Part shown: positions 19,290 through 29,920 of the stretch, piece by piece
Layout: each line of letters opens with the position of its first letter
Position numbering within the stretch: position 1 is the stretch's first letter
Assembly: GCF_000328475.2 (NCBI RefSeq)
Contig: NC_026480.1
Location: forward strand, 186,001 to 250,000
Reading direction: 5' to 3'
Length of the DNA stretch: 64,000 bases
Origin: Mycosarcoma maydis
Lineage: Eukaryota > Basidiomycota > Ustilaginomycetes > Ustilaginales
Made by a program: the position numbers and the translations under genes
Notes under the pieces: model-generated
What the model was told of the DNA's origin: nothing
Seen by the model: the letters and a program-made list of their open reading frames with translations, nothing else
The model's database searches: none

Positions 19290-19794
19290 TTAGATGTCCT
19301 GCGAACCACCGGCCTTCTTAGGCTTGCCGGACTTGGCGGGGAGGAGCTCGGACTGGATGAAGGGAAGGACACCACCTTGCGAGATAGTGACACCGCCGAG
19401 GAGCTTGTTGAGCTCCTCGTCGTTGCGGATGGCGAGCTGAAGATGACGGGGAATGATACGCGACTTCTTGTTGTCACGGGCAGCGTTACCGGCAAGTTCA
19501 AGAATCTCGGCAGCCAGGTACTCGAGAACGGCGGCGAGGTAGACTAGCAGTACGCAAAAGAAGATTTATAGAGGATACCTCGGTCAGTCGGATTGATCAA
19601 CGCAGACGGAGGAAGATCGAAAGATGCAGATACATACCAGGAGCACCAGCACCGACACGCTGAGCGTAGTTGCCCTTTCGCAAGAGACGGTGGATACGAC
19701 CGACGGGGAACTGGAGACCAGCCTTGGCCGATCGGGACTGGGCCTTGGAAGAGGCGTCACCAGCCTTGCCACCAGACTTGCCACCGGAAGACAT
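19290..19794 (-). CDS. Histone H2A
   Basis: This core histone has 136 residues in two exons: 19794-19638 and 19543-19290. The 94-nt intron has a GTATGT donor, and its acceptor ends CTGCTAG. Exon 1 gives [20 protein letters not shown], the [20 protein letters not shown] signature and the beginning of the loop after QRVGAGAP. Exon 2 resumes at [20 protein letters not shown], continues through the [20 protein letters not shown] docking region and ends KKAGGSQDI. The terminal SQD matches the SQ(E/D) motif that ATM/ATR-type kinases phosphorylate in fungal H2A, so this canonical H2A probably also serves the H2A.X role. The gene is divergent from H2B. Confidence 0.95.
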
Positions 19795-19955
19795 TGTTGC
19801 TAAGATAGATAGAGGGGGGGTTGTTTGTAAAAACGGGTTGGGATAAGGCTTGAGGAGTGAATAGTCGATGGGAAGACAGAAGAAGAGAGGAGAGGGGAAA
19901 CCAACGATGATACAGCCGGTTCGGACAAGGGTTTTATCGTCTTGGGGGACGTGCT

Positions 19956-20055
19956 NNNNNNNNNNNNNNNNNNNNNNNNNNNNNNNNNNNNNNNNNNNNN
20001 NNNNNNNNNNNNNNNNNNNNNNNNNNNNNNNNNNNNNNNNNNNNNNNNNNNNNNN
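19956..20055. other. Assembly gap (100 N)
   Basis: Exactly 100 N bases are flanked on both sides by the same 14-mer, TTGGGGGACGTGCT (19942-19955 and 20056-20069). A perfect 7-bp hairpin with a 3-nt loop lies at 20064-20080. The gap length is probably a placeholder. Confidence 0.95.
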
Positions 20056-21053
20056 TTGGGGGACGTGCTCAGCGAGCACGCTGAGGATGCATTGGGCAGA
20101 CTGGCAGCTCAGCAGTCTCCCTTCTCAACCGTGATGCAATTCGCTTTGCATGCCAGGTGTTGCTCCACGCGCGACGCGACAACAATTCATCGTAACAGCA
20201 CAGTGCTGGGAAGGGTTTGGCAGAAATTGCGGTCTCGTCTTTTTCGAAGTAGTTCTGCTGTGCTGCTACGTCCTTTTTCGGGCAGTCGCGTTGATTTCTG
20301 AGCCGCTCGACCAGAACGGAATATTTCTTTGAACACGCTACACGTCAATATTGGGATTTGCAGTCGCCGGAGCCCATATTTCACTAGATGCAAATTTTTA
20401 TTATGCCTTCGAAGGCTCTAATAGAATCATTCTGCGAAGTATTTCTTAGATACTCTCAAACTCTCACTCATGCCTTCAATCACCATGACACTACCCTTTC
20501 TGATAGTGCTGCTTAGCCATACATGAGCTTGAAGCAGAATACTAGTGAGCCCGCACAGCTTCTCAATTCTGCCAGTCACGGAAGCGTACCAAACCAGGTG
20601 TAATGCGGGCCAGGCAACGAGACGACGGGAACGAATTAGGGGCGACGAAACAGCGAAAGTCTGGTTCTGATTGAATGAGGCTCGTTGGAAAACGGATGTG
20701 CGAGGCTGCTGAGCGGATACGTAGTTTGGTTGCGGAAAATTCAAATTAAGGGCGTCGTCGCCTCTAATTCGGATCAATTACGCAGAAGAGGAACAACAGC
20801 TTTTAGCGATTGATTTTGGCTCCAGTGTGGAGATCCAAAAATCACGTACCTCAATTTCATCGTCGTGGCCCGGTGAGAGAGGCAGACGCGTTTTTGGCAC
20901 AATATTCGAAGCTGCTGCGCGTCGACGTGTGGATGAGAGAGGGAAAGTGTATCCATCGTTGGAAAAGACGCGCCCTGCTGGCTGTCTTGCTTTGGGCTGC
21001 GCTGTGTGTGTGCGCTTGTAATTCGACCGTGCTCTGACCGTAGACCAAATCTG

Positions 21054-21060
21054 TTTATAA
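21054..21060 (+). promoter_or_regulatory. Putative TATA-like element of H2B
   Basis: TTTATAA lies about 120 bp upstream of the H2B ATG and just before a long pyrimidine-rich leader. The assignment rests on sequence and position only. Confidence 0.4.
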
Positions 21061-21178
21061 CCCAAGCCTTCTAGCCCTCCTGTCAACTTTGGACCCTCTT
21101 CTTCTTCTCTCTTTCCCACATCCGTCAAGCCTTTCCAACTCTCTCTCCCAACTCCAACAAGCTCTTACTTTGTCCAAT

Positions 21179-21607
21179 ATGCCCCCCAAGCCCGCCGAGA
21201 AGAAGCCCTCCTCCACCGCCGGCAAGGCGCCTGCCTCGTCCGCTGGCAAGGCCCCTGCTGAGGCCGCCAAGAAGACCTCGAAGGCCCCCGCCAAGTCTGG
21301 CGAAAAGAAGAAGGCCACCAAGGTTCGCAAGGAGACCTACTCGACCTACATCTACCGTGTGCTCAAGCAGGTTCACCCTGACACTGGTATCTCGAACAAG
21401 GCCATGGCCATTCTTAACTCGTTCGTCCAGGACATCTTTGAGCGCATCGCAACTGAGGCGTCGAAGCTCGCTTCGTACAACAAGAAGTCGACCATCTCGT
21501 CGCGAGAGATCCAGACGGCTGTCCGCCTCATTCTTCCCGGTGAGCTTTCCAAGCACGCCATCTCGGAAGGTACCAAGTCGGTCACCAAGTTCTCTTCGTC
21601 CAAGTAA
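21179..21607 (+). CDS. Histone H2B
   Basis: This core histone has 142 residues and no intron. The ATG at 21179 opens [20 protein letters not shown], a Lys/Ala/Pro-rich tail. The fold region contains [40 protein letters not shown] and [20 protein letters not shown], then [20 protein letters not shown] with the invariant Lys near the C-terminus that Rad6/Bre1-type ligases ubiquitinate in other fungi (family knowledge). It ends KFSSSK. The leader upstream is C/T-rich and in frame, but encodes no plausible protein. Confidence 0.96.
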   Translation: MPPKPAEKKPSSTAGKAPASSAGKAPAEAAKKTSKAPAKSGEKKKATKVRKETYSTYIYRVLKQVHPDTGISNKAMAILNSFVQDIFERIATEASKLASYNKKSTISSREIQTAVRLILPGELSKHAISEGTKSVTKFSSSK

Positions 21608-22249
21608 GCGAACGCGTGTCGATCTACTGTCTCCTATTTCCATCATGTTCTCTTTCGGCCTGACGCGCTCAGCGCAACGCGTTCGTGGTGTCCTCGCAGC
21701 GACGCGTCTCTGACAGTCGCTTGCCTAGCGCAACCCATTTATCTTTGCCACTCCCTTTTCCTTTCTTGGTTGCTTTGTATCTCTTCTGTACTTTTACCGC
21801 CAGCGCTAGCATCTCTACCCTCAGATATATCCAGCAGCAATCTGAGCATATCGGTCTCAAACAATTCAGTCTGTTGCTTGTTGAGTTGACGGAGGAAGCA
21901 CGGTGAGGTATCGCGTCTGGATGGGCATTGGCAGTACAGCTACGACGCGTACGTACTCGATGCGGATTGTAGCGTGTTTGGGATTAGTAGTGTGAATCAC
22001 GAATGAATGCCCGATTTGATATGGCACCCGATGTTGGTTGGGAAATGGTGAACTAAGATCGGATGAGAAGCAGCTGTGAGGTACAAATACAAGAGTGACG
22101 AAAAAACTAAAGCGGGGCGTTGGTACTGCGCAAACACGCTGTCGCTGCGATGCAAAGCAGTGTGACAACGAGGCTGGTTGCGACGATATCGACTGCGAGG
22201 GAAAAGGGACGTGACGATGCCGATGATAGGGCGAAAGCTGCGAAGGCTT
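21608..22249. other. Convergent 3' region, H2B / VPS24
   Basis: This stretch of about 640 bp of 3'-flanking DNA contains one GAATCACGAATG motif near 21993. No coding sequence or histone-type 3' stem-loop was recognised. Confidence 0.5.
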
Positions 22250-23091
22250 TCAACCACGAAGGAGACCGTCGAGAGCGGCCTGCATGCGTTGCATGTCTTG
22301 CTGTTCTTGCTCCTCGTTCAACTTTGGATCTTCGATGGCCAGATCGGGGAGGTGGTCGGTGGTGTTGGCTTGGCCAAGCTTACCATCGGTAAGCTGATAG
22401 AGCACTTTGTCGACCTCTTCCTGCGCTTCCTCTTCCAGCTCGTCCTCGTCTTCGCCTAGAACGCCCGAGTCTAGTGTATCTTCCATTAATTCTTCCATGA
22501 TGCCGGCCTTTGTCATTTCGGCGCTCATCTGCCGCATCACCGCGGAAACCTCGGGTAACTTGACGAGCTGATTCGAAAGCTTCATAATCTCGGTCGATCT
22601 CTGCATGCTTCCGGTCACCTTGTACATTGCTGCAGACGCGATTTGTAGTGGGTGGGAAGTGGTGCATCAGTTGTGGTGCTCGTGCTTTGACTTTGGACGA
22701 TTCCAGGTCTCACTTACCTAGCTGATGTTGCAGTTGCATGTGTATGCTGTTCAGTCTCGCTTTAGAAACTGCGAGTCGATTCTTTTGCTTTTGTGCGCGC
22801 ACCACTTCTCTCGCCAGGATCTTTGCATTCTTGACATCGCCCTTCTTGGCAAGCTTTTTGATCTCTGCTTTGGTCTTGGTGGAACCTTGGTCGATCTGGC
22901 GCATCTCTCTGTCTAGCGCACGTTGCTCGGACCGCAGCTGTGACTGCACCTTCTTGACTCTCTCTGTGTTGAAATTGCTTGGTTGTTGGTCAGTGAACCA
23001 GTTGCCACTCAGAACTACGCTTGCTGTGTTAGCGGGAGAGATGCTTACCCTCTTGTGACGGTCCAAATATAAACTTGGACACCGCCTGCAT
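22250..23091 (-). CDS. VPS24: ESCRT-III subunit Vps24/CHMP3, three exons
   Basis: This ESCRT-III filament subunit acts in multivesicular-body sorting on endosomes. Splicing 23091-23049, 22963-22718 and 22629-22250 gives 222 residues in one phase. Donors are GTAAGC and GTAAGT; acceptors are CACAG and CTGCAG. Exon 1 encodes MQAVSKFIFGPSQE, and the junction reads SQE-ERVKKVQSQLRSEQRAL. The basic N-terminal helical hairpin continues through IKKLAKKGDVKNAKILAREV. The last exon holds STEIMKLSNQLVKLPEVSAV, an acidic linker (GEDEDELEEEAQEEVDK) and a C-terminal helix of MIM type ending QRMQAALDGLLRG. Length matches the family (about 220). Two introns of 85 and 88 nt make it one of the more intron-rich genes here. 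Confidence 0.92.
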
Positions 23092-25635
23092 GATGCCCTT
23101 TCTGCCAATCGAGGCGATGGTGCGTAGGGCTTCAGCCGATCCGAGTAGATGCAGATGGGAAGACGGGTTTGTTGATGCTCGTGTCCGTCTGCTTGGATGG
23201 ATCAAGATGCTGGTGGAGCGATTGTGGTGTATATGTGGAGCTGATCGAGTTGGTTGTTTCGCAGGTGGAGTTGAAGGTGCTTGTGGAGTTGTCCATGGCA
23301 CAGGTGATGTGCATATGTTAGGTTCGGGAGTCGGAACATGTGCGCACGCCGACCTTCTTTTGTGCGATACCTCACGACTCGCTGTACAGCCTCGGGGCAT
23401 GCGGGTAATGCTACAATCACGAATCACGAATATCCTGTTCGTGATTCAAGTTTCTTGCTCGTTGTTGTTGCTGCTGCATTCATTTCAACTTAATTATTTC
23501 AGCGGAATGGTCGATGGAAATTATGGTGCTAAAAATGCAATCACGAATTTTCCATGGGTCGACGCAAGATACGTCCTAACACCTCTCCACACTCACGGCT
23601 CATGAATCACGGATCACGAATCACGAATAATCGGGACCTGGGAGCGCACGGATCTCGAAACCAAGTGTTGCGGGGAAGCAACCGCAAGCAGTCGTTCATT
23701 AGCACATGGATCGGGCTCGGATTTTTCGCATATTCAGATTGGTCTGACCCGATGATCGGAACAAAGCAGGTCGGGACTCACAGGAGCGACCAAAGCCGGA
23801 CGACGGTGGCGCGCAATCAATCGCTGCTGAGCAAGCGCAAGCTGCAGCTAACTTAAGTCAACTTAGTTACTGTATGTGGATGCAACCGCTCGGCGTTGTG
23901 TTGTATCAGAAACGCATCAACCCGCCAAGCTGCACGGCGGAGCAATTTGACTCAGAGTTCAGCCACGCCACCAAGCAAGGCTGACAAAGCCCGATCTATT
24001 GTTACAGTCGGTCGGGCTACGATGGTCTCTATGCTGTGCATCAGTCGCGGAGAGAACGCGCGCGACGAAAAGGCTGCCTTTGCAATATGTGACCAAGTCT
24101 AGCCAAGAGGGCAGAGCGCGTCTATGAACGAGGCTAGGTGACCAATCACGAATTGGTACGGTTCGATCGGGGGACGACAAACACGACGTTTGGGAAGAAT
24201 CACAAAGGGACAAGGGCAGTCGATCTTGCACGCGGTGGTCATGCATGTCGCTAATCACACCCTTGCACACGCACTTTGGCTAGACTCTGCCACATTGTCG
24301 CCCTTGTTTCGTGTGTGAGAGTTGTTAGTCGTGAGAGTAAGTCGGAGAGGAACAAGTAGTAAACTAAGTAGTAATTGTGAAAATCGTGACTTGAGATGGA
24401 ATGCAACGTGCAACGTTCAAGAACGCATGTTGTGTTGTTTCTTTGCCTATTTTTTTCCTTTTTCCCTTTTTGTTGTTTAGGAAAGAGACTGTGAATTTGC
24501 CTACGCGTTTGGTTCTCACCGCTCAGCGCTATTTGACTGTCCGCTTGGCGATTCGTGATTTACTGTAGTTACTGTATGCTGGCCGGTAATAGTCCCGAGC
24601 GAAGGAGGTGGGGTCGCCTCCTTGCCTCTGCGCTTGCCTATGCGCTACGGAGGAGAATGCGTCTGCTGTAAACTTGAAAGGCAAAGCGTGCGTTAACTTA
24701 CTTGTGATTGCTTCCTCGTTGAAAACCCTGCAGATACACAAATCACGACGGTCAGCCACTCCAAACAACACGAACGAGCACGAGCAAACCACAAAACACG
24801 AATAACTTAGCGCGTTGCGTTGGCAAGAAAGACTCACGACTTTTGAATACGTTTCAACACTCGTGACTCTCACCTCATACACAGTCACGAGTTGTGAGAC
24901 TCGCTACGCTTCTCCTTACTTTCCTATTCGTGATTCAGTCGTGAGTGATTCTGATTTGATTGTGGATCAGAGTCGTGAGTTGTCTCCGACGTTTCTCATT
25001 CCGCAACTACGCACGTCTTTCCCGTGCTTCCACCACCGTCTGCCAGCTAGCTTCCCTGCGTTACTTTGCAGATTGGTTCAGTTTATTCCAACACATTTAT
25101 CAACAAAGTAAGCTCGGTGCTGGCGCTGCTCATCATCCCGTCTTGACACACGCCACCAGCATACTCTGTCCCGGAGCGGGCTTCCAACAGGCCCCTTGCT
25201 TGCACATCGTATCCATCGTTGACCCCTGCCATCGACCCCGTCGCCTCGACCCGACATCTTGGAGCGACACCAACATCCGGAACAACACCCAAACACAACA
25301 GACCCTTACCCTTTCGACTCGCTTTCCACCTCCTTGGTTCCGTCTCATCCGACTGAATCAACATTGCACGCCTCTCATCCAACCACCTCAATCTTCTCGT
25401 GACCGGCTTGCCCTCTCATCATTACCATCAGCTACCACCATCTGTAGCACATATCCCCTAGCCCCGAACCTCGACTCCACGCCATCTCCATCAACACAGC
25501 CAATGCCATGAGGGTCATTCTTCGATAGTCGGTCGAAAGCACATCCGTCATCCTATCATAACCTCGTCCCTACCAGTTCCCCACTCTGTGAGCTTTTCTC
25601 ATCAAATTTTTGCTGGAATCAGTACCCCGTCAACC
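23092..25635. other. 2.5-kb intergenic region rich in AATCACG motifs
   Basis: This is the divergent region between VPS24 (-) and the large gene starting at 25636. It carries motif clusters near 23414-23448, 23538, 23603-23628, 24144, 24551 and 24926. The last 500 bp are a C/T-rich leader typical of a promoter and 5' UTR. A possible three-exon micro-gene is listed separately. Otherwise nothing is supported. Confidence 0.5.
24529..24878 (-). CDS. Possible spliced micro-gene, 55 residues
   Basis: This is speculative. On the minus strand, ATGAG|GTGAGA (24878-24874), a 26-nt block bounded by CTGCAG and GTAAGT (24727-24702), and a block after TTTACAG (24665-24529) join in phase. They encode a 55-residue basic protein containing DAFSSVAHRQAQRQGGDP and SFARDYYRPAYSNYSK. 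The middle block has unusually good splice sites on both sides. Against the model, the second intron would be only 36 nt, the product matches no family I know, and an AATCACGAATC motif (typical of non-coding DNA here) overlaps the 3' end. Transcript data would decide. Confidence 0.2.
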
Positions 25636-28600
25636 ATGTCGACTGTCGCTTCCAGACCCGCCTCCATTGCAAACTCGTTCTACGAGTCCGAACGGCGGCT
25701 TAGCATCGAGCCTACCAACAAAATAAAAGAGCTCGCCCGTGCCATTGGCCGCGAAAAAGACGGCCTGATGCCTTCCTTCCGTCCGCCAAGCAGCTGGACA
25801 CAACGTTCCAGTCATCACGATGTCGTCTGGACTGGCGACCAAGACCACGACCACAATACAAACGACGACCAGTTCTCGGATGCCGAGAGCTGGGATGGTG
25901 ACGCTCAAAAAACATTCACAGCAGACCTCGACTCTACCGCAAGTGTCTACGGCCATATTCGTCCCACTAGCATCGGCAGCTCCATCTTCGCCGGCCGCGG
26001 TGCCAAGTCCGAGCGTCGAAGAAGAGAGGTCGCACCGCCTCTGCCTAACCTTGCAGCTTCTCATCACCATCAACAGAGCAATGCTTTGCATGGTAGCGAC
26101 ACAGGTCTGCTCAGCCCCGCGCCGCACAACATGCACAACATGCAGAGCCTGCAGAGCCCGCGAAGCGATGCTAGCGGCTTCGATTCAAGCAGTCAGTATA
26201 GCGGATACGACGGCAAGAGTGTCACAACAGACCATGCCGACCTCGCCGACGGCTTCGATATCCAGAACAGCTCAATTTCCAAGAATCAATCGCTCCCTCC
26301 CCGTAATTCGTCCAAAAATCCACCTCCCATTCCCGTCAAAGCCGCCTCCAGAGGTAGCAACGAATCACCGCGTCGATCTGGTTCGACAGCCGATGCGGAC
26401 AACAGTCCAACACGCAACCCCGCCCCTTCGAATGCGAGCACCAACAGGCTGCCCGATGGATTGCTCATGCCGAAAATGCCTCCGGTGCCCATGACCGAGG
26501 ACCTGACTCGCTCGCGAAAGCCAAACTCTCGACGCGAACGATCGCCCGTCTTGTCCTTTGATGGCGGTGCAGCCGAAGAGGAGAGGCTGCTCGTCGAACT
26601 CCAAAGCAACCTCGCAAACGATCCCCGCAGAGTCAGCACGCTAGGTCCCAAGGTTAAAAAGAATGCTCCCGCTCCCTGGGAGTTGGGCGGAGAAGATGTT
26701 GCCTCCACAGCGGGTCGACCCTCTCTGCGCGAAGCCCTGCGTCCAAGCACAGAGACGTTCGAAAAACCTTTCTCACGCTTCAAGTCGAGACCATCCATTG
26801 ATGCCTCGATGCCCGGCCCAAAAAGTCCAATTCCGCCTCAAGTGCCCTCGGGCCTGGCGCACGCTTCGCACCCTTCCAATGTCGCATCACTCGAGCCAGA
26901 GATGCAGAAGCAAGATGACGCGCACTCTGCATTCGCTAATCAGCGATCGCGTTCCAAGAGCGTCTCGAGCAGCGCCGTCGGTATGTTGAAGGGTCTCGGT
27001 TTAGCTGGCGCAGCTACGCCAGCTTCCAAGAAGGGCAAGCTCACCAAAGCCTTACGCCTTGTCGGTGCTGGCGGTTCTTCACAGCCATCCCCATCTCCGC
27101 TTCCGGAGCGCATCGCGCCGGTCAACGGCAACCCCACTGGATCCTGCCCAGCCGCTCCTATTGGCTTTGCAAGCGAGCTGCCCCAGAGCCGTTCGATGCG
27201 CCATCTCAACGGAGCCAATTCTTTGCTTTCAGCAACCAAGAGTCAGGCCGACCTGGCCAGCATGATCATGGCGACCAATTCCAAATTCCGCGATCAGGCC
27301 TGTTCTCCGCCGCTTCCATCACCAAACAACAGCAACGCATCGCTTCCTTCACCGCACATCGGTGGCACCCGATCTCTGGGCTACAGAAAGGACACGCTGA
27401 GTCCCATCGATACGTCCACCTTTGCCGCCGAACAAAGCCATTTTGCCAACTCGATGGATCGGGCTCGTTCGCATACACCGCCAACGCGCCAACTCAGTGT
27501 TGCCTCACATTTGGCAACCTCGATCGATGACATTGCGCCGCGCAGCAGTAGCCTCGAAGACGAGCAGGCACTCGGCTCGACGCCCGCCGAGGGCGAGTCA
27601 ACGCCCATGGGCAAGGCTTCTGCAGTTGCGTCCACTTCACAGCCTCGAAATTCTTCGCCTTCGACCCATCAGACTGGAAGGATTTCGGCGTCTTCCAGCC
27701 AGACATCTGGCAGTCTCCCCATGCCCGGCAACATCGAAGGCGTGCCGTACAAGCTCATTTCTCTCCAGGAAGCTCGCGAGCAGGCGCGTCAAAAGCAGTC
27801 CGAGTGGCTTGCTTCGTCAGGGGCTACCACAGCAGTCAAGCCCTCGCCGTCGCCGTCGCCCTACCTTGGCTCGGGCGACGCTGCCCACGATGAAACGGGC
27901 CTGCAGCGCGACGCTTCGAGCGACGGCCAATCCAGCTTGCGATTGCTCAAGAACAAGAAGAGCGGCTTCTTGATGCGCAAGCTCAAGAAGGACAAGGGCA
28001 TCAGTATTGACCTCGACGGCGTGTCCACGTTCCCGACCAGTGGAAGCAACCGAGATCTGGCGCGATCGAGCAAATCGCCTATGCCATCTTTCTCGGTGAC
28101 CGGGATGGAGGATGAGGAGGGTGACGAGCTCAAGCCACTCACTTTGCTCGAGAAGCCGGCGCTGCAAATTCGACCCGTGTCGTCCATGTTTTCCGGTTTC
28201 GCTCCGGACTTTTTGGATGCCGCTGCGTTGTCGGAAGGCCATCTGCGTGAAGCGTCGAATAGCTCTTCGACCAGTTCGAATGCGCTGCTTACGCCTCACA
28301 GCCCCGTCAGCCAAACATTTCGAACAGCTTCGCCTGCATCCTCTCAGTCTGGCCGTTTTACGCCGAGCAGCAGCTCCAACAAGCCCCAACTCGCCGAGAT
28401 TCGGCCTCCTCCACACGGATCTGCAGTACCTGGACCCGCTGTACCTGGCTCTGCCGATAGCAACTGGAGCGGCTTGGGCGGCGCATCTGGTATCAGTCGT
28501 CTTCCCAGCCTGGATGCCGGCGCGAGCTCCTCGGACACGCAATCGCAGTTCCATTCGCCTGCCAATTCGCCACTCACACCGTCGTTCCACCAATCTGTCC

Positions 28601-29016
28601 ACGGAGCAGCTTCTTCGCACAACGGAACAACACCATTGATCGAAGAGACGGCTGCTTTCTCGCCACCGCCAAGCCCACAGATCCCGGAAGAGGTGCGACA
28701 GCGTGCGCGTGAGATTGAAGCACAAATCCAAGAACTCTGCAACGAGCTCCACGAGCTTCGTGTGAAGCATGTGGGCCAAGGTACAGCGCCCACCTTCCGA
28801 CCTAGCGTGGCTGACGACGGAGAGCAGCCCAAGGAGCACCAAGCGACGGGAAATTGCCCTTCGTGCGGTTGCGGATGCGCAGAACATCGCCGTTTGCAGA
28901 GCATCAACGAAGCAGCGGTGCTCAAGGGGATCAGCGTGCTCGACAGAGGCCGTGCACTGAAACCTTCGTCCAACATGGGCAACACGGGCAAATTCGGTGG
29001 CTACACGAATCGTTGA
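25636..29016 (+). CDS. Large disordered fungal protein with C-terminal coiled coil and Cys cluster
   Basis: I do not recognise a named family for this 1126-residue intronless gene. The first ATG is at 25636 (MSTVASRPASIANSFYESER); an in-frame GTG upstream was discounted. Most of the protein is Ser/Pro/Asn-rich and probably disordered, with many SP and TP sites. Conserved-looking islands are VPYKLISLQEAREQARQK near residue 702, a basic SGFLMRKLKKDKG near 775, a predicted coiled coil (IPEEVRQRAREIEAQIQEL) near 1015-1055, and a Cys/His cluster CPSCGCGCAEHRR near 1073. The Cys cluster leads into NEAAVLKGISVLDRGRALKP. Clustered Cys after a coiled coil suggests metal binding or a cortical/cytoskeletal scaffold (inference). 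Its antisense strand shows long open shadow frames caused by biased codon composition. Confidence 0.8.
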   Translation: MSTVASRPASIANSFYESERRLSIEPTNKIKELARAIGREKDGLMPSFRPPSSWTQRSSHHDVVWTGDQDHDHNTNDDQFSDAESWDGDAQKTFTADLDSTASVYGHIRPTSIGSSIFAGRGAKSERRRREVAPPLPNLAASHHHQQSNALHGSDTGLLSPAPHNMHNMQSLQSPRSDASGFDSSSQYSGYDGKSVTTDHADLADGFDIQNSSISKNQSLPPRNSSKNPPPIPVKAASRGSNESPRRSGSTADADNSPTRNPAPSNASTNRLPDGLLMPKMPPVPMTEDLTRSRKPNSRRERSPVLSFDGGAAEEERLLVELQSNLANDPRRVSTLGPKVKKNAPAPWELGGEDVASTAGRPSLREALRPSTETFEKPFSRFKSRPSIDASMPGPKSPIPPQVPSGLAHASHPSNVASLEPEMQKQDDAHSAFANQRSRSKSVSSSAVGMLKGLGLAGAATPASKKGKLTKALRLVGAGGSSQPSPSPLPERIAPVNGNPTGSCPAAPIGFASELPQSRSMRHLNGANSLLSATKSQADLASMIMATNSKFRDQACSPPLPSPNNSNASLPSPHIGGTRSLGYRKDTLSPIDTSTFAAEQSHFANSMDRARSHTPPTRQLSVASHLATSIDDIAPRSSSLEDEQALGSTPAEGESTPMGKASAVASTSQPRNSSPSTHQTGRISASSSQTSGSLPMPGNIEGVPYKLISLQEAREQARQKQSEWLASSGATTAVKPSPSPSPYLGSGDAAHDETGLQRDASSDGQSSLRLLKNKKSGFLMRKLKKDKGISIDLDGVSTFPTSGSNRDLARSSKSPMPSFSVTGMEDEEGDELKPLTLLEKPALQIRPVSSMFSGFAPDFLDAAALSEGHLREASNSSSTSSNALLTPHSPVSQTFRTASPASSQSGRFTPSSSSNKPQLAEIRPPPHGSAVPGPAVPGSADSNWSGLGGASGISRLPSLDAGASSSDTQSQFHSPANSPLTPSFHQSVHGAASSHNGTTPLIEETAAFSPPPSPQIPEEVRQRAREIEAQIQELCNELHELRVKHVGQGTAPTFRPSVADDGEQPKEHQATGNCPSCGCGCAEHRRLQSINEAAVLKGISVLDRGRALKPSSNMGNTGKFGGYTNR

Positions 29017-29920
29017 GCTGCCCCAATCCCTTTTTCCATTGCTGATCGTGATCATCGATAGGATCGCTTTTCCACTTTTCCTGTAGCTCTAGATCGCACA
29101 TTCACGATTCCTTTGATCCTTGTTCTTCGTTAGACACTACTTGAAGTATGCCGATTTTATACCCAATACCATCCTCGCACGGCCTTTAAAGCGATGACAC
29201 TGACGACTCACACTGTGAAGTCGACGACCGTGTGGCAGTCGTGAGTCTGTGAGTGGTGAATGATTACCACTTTTTATTCATTTTCAGAACCACGCACGAC
29301 GAAAGCGAATCGTGAATCACGAATGCTAGATATGTCGTTCGTGACTGGTGATTGGTGATTGTCGGCGTTCAATCTGGATGAAGCCAGAAGCACTGTGCAC
29401 GCGTGGCGTGTGTGTTGATTGCATCAAGCTGCATAAGAATCAAGACGCCGGCAGACATGTTATTCAAGCGTTGATAGCACGCAGATGCAGTATACATTTT
29501 GCCCATCGCTCCTACCTTCTTGATGTGTACCACCTGTGTGTGTGCATGTCAAATCAAGGTGCCATAAAGTTGTGAAGTGCAGCGCAGCAAGAAAGCCCGA
29601 AAGGTCACTGGGTGATGTACTTTTCTTCGGCCAACTTGGGCGGCGAGTCGGTGAGTATCTGGTGGGTCAAGCTCAGATCATCACGGTGAAAGCGTGAGAG
29701 ATAGGGGGAATGAAGCTCAGGGTTCAAACACACTCACGACTGACAGACAGCGCTTGTCACACAAATCGTGAGTGCCGAGTGTTGGTCTCATTTCGTCACC
29801 GCTCCCTGAGAGTGGCACGCAAGCACTCGCGACTTGGCTTATCTTTAGCGTAACTCGGATCTTCGCTTTCTCCTTCCGCTCTATCACCATTTTCGTCGTT
29901 CACGGTAGATATCACAAGCC
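29017..29920. other. Intergenic region upstream of the aquaporin gene
   Basis: This stretch of about 0.9 kb contains AATCGTGAATCACGAATG near 29308-29326 and related TTCGTGACTGGTGATTGG next to it. A short C/T-rich leader precedes 29921. No gene is supported. Confidence 0.5.

Larger units (their letters stand above)
19795..21178. other. Shared divergent promoter region of H2A and H2B
   Basis: About 1.38 kb as assembled, including the 100-N gap, separates the two histone start codons. A TTTATAA element (21054-21060) lies upstream of H2B. Divergent H2A/H2B pairs are common in fungi and allow coupled S-phase expression (established knowledge). I did not identify a specific histone-box element. 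Confidence 0.6.

Noticed and set aside
24150..24176. tRNA-like GGTTCGATC near 24160
   Set aside because: Flanks do not form a T stem and no acceptor or D arm is present.
27817..29055. 412-codon minus-strand frame opposite the 25636-29016 gene
   Set aside because: Arg-rich antisense shadow of biased codons; no motif, and the plus frame is much longer and protein-like.
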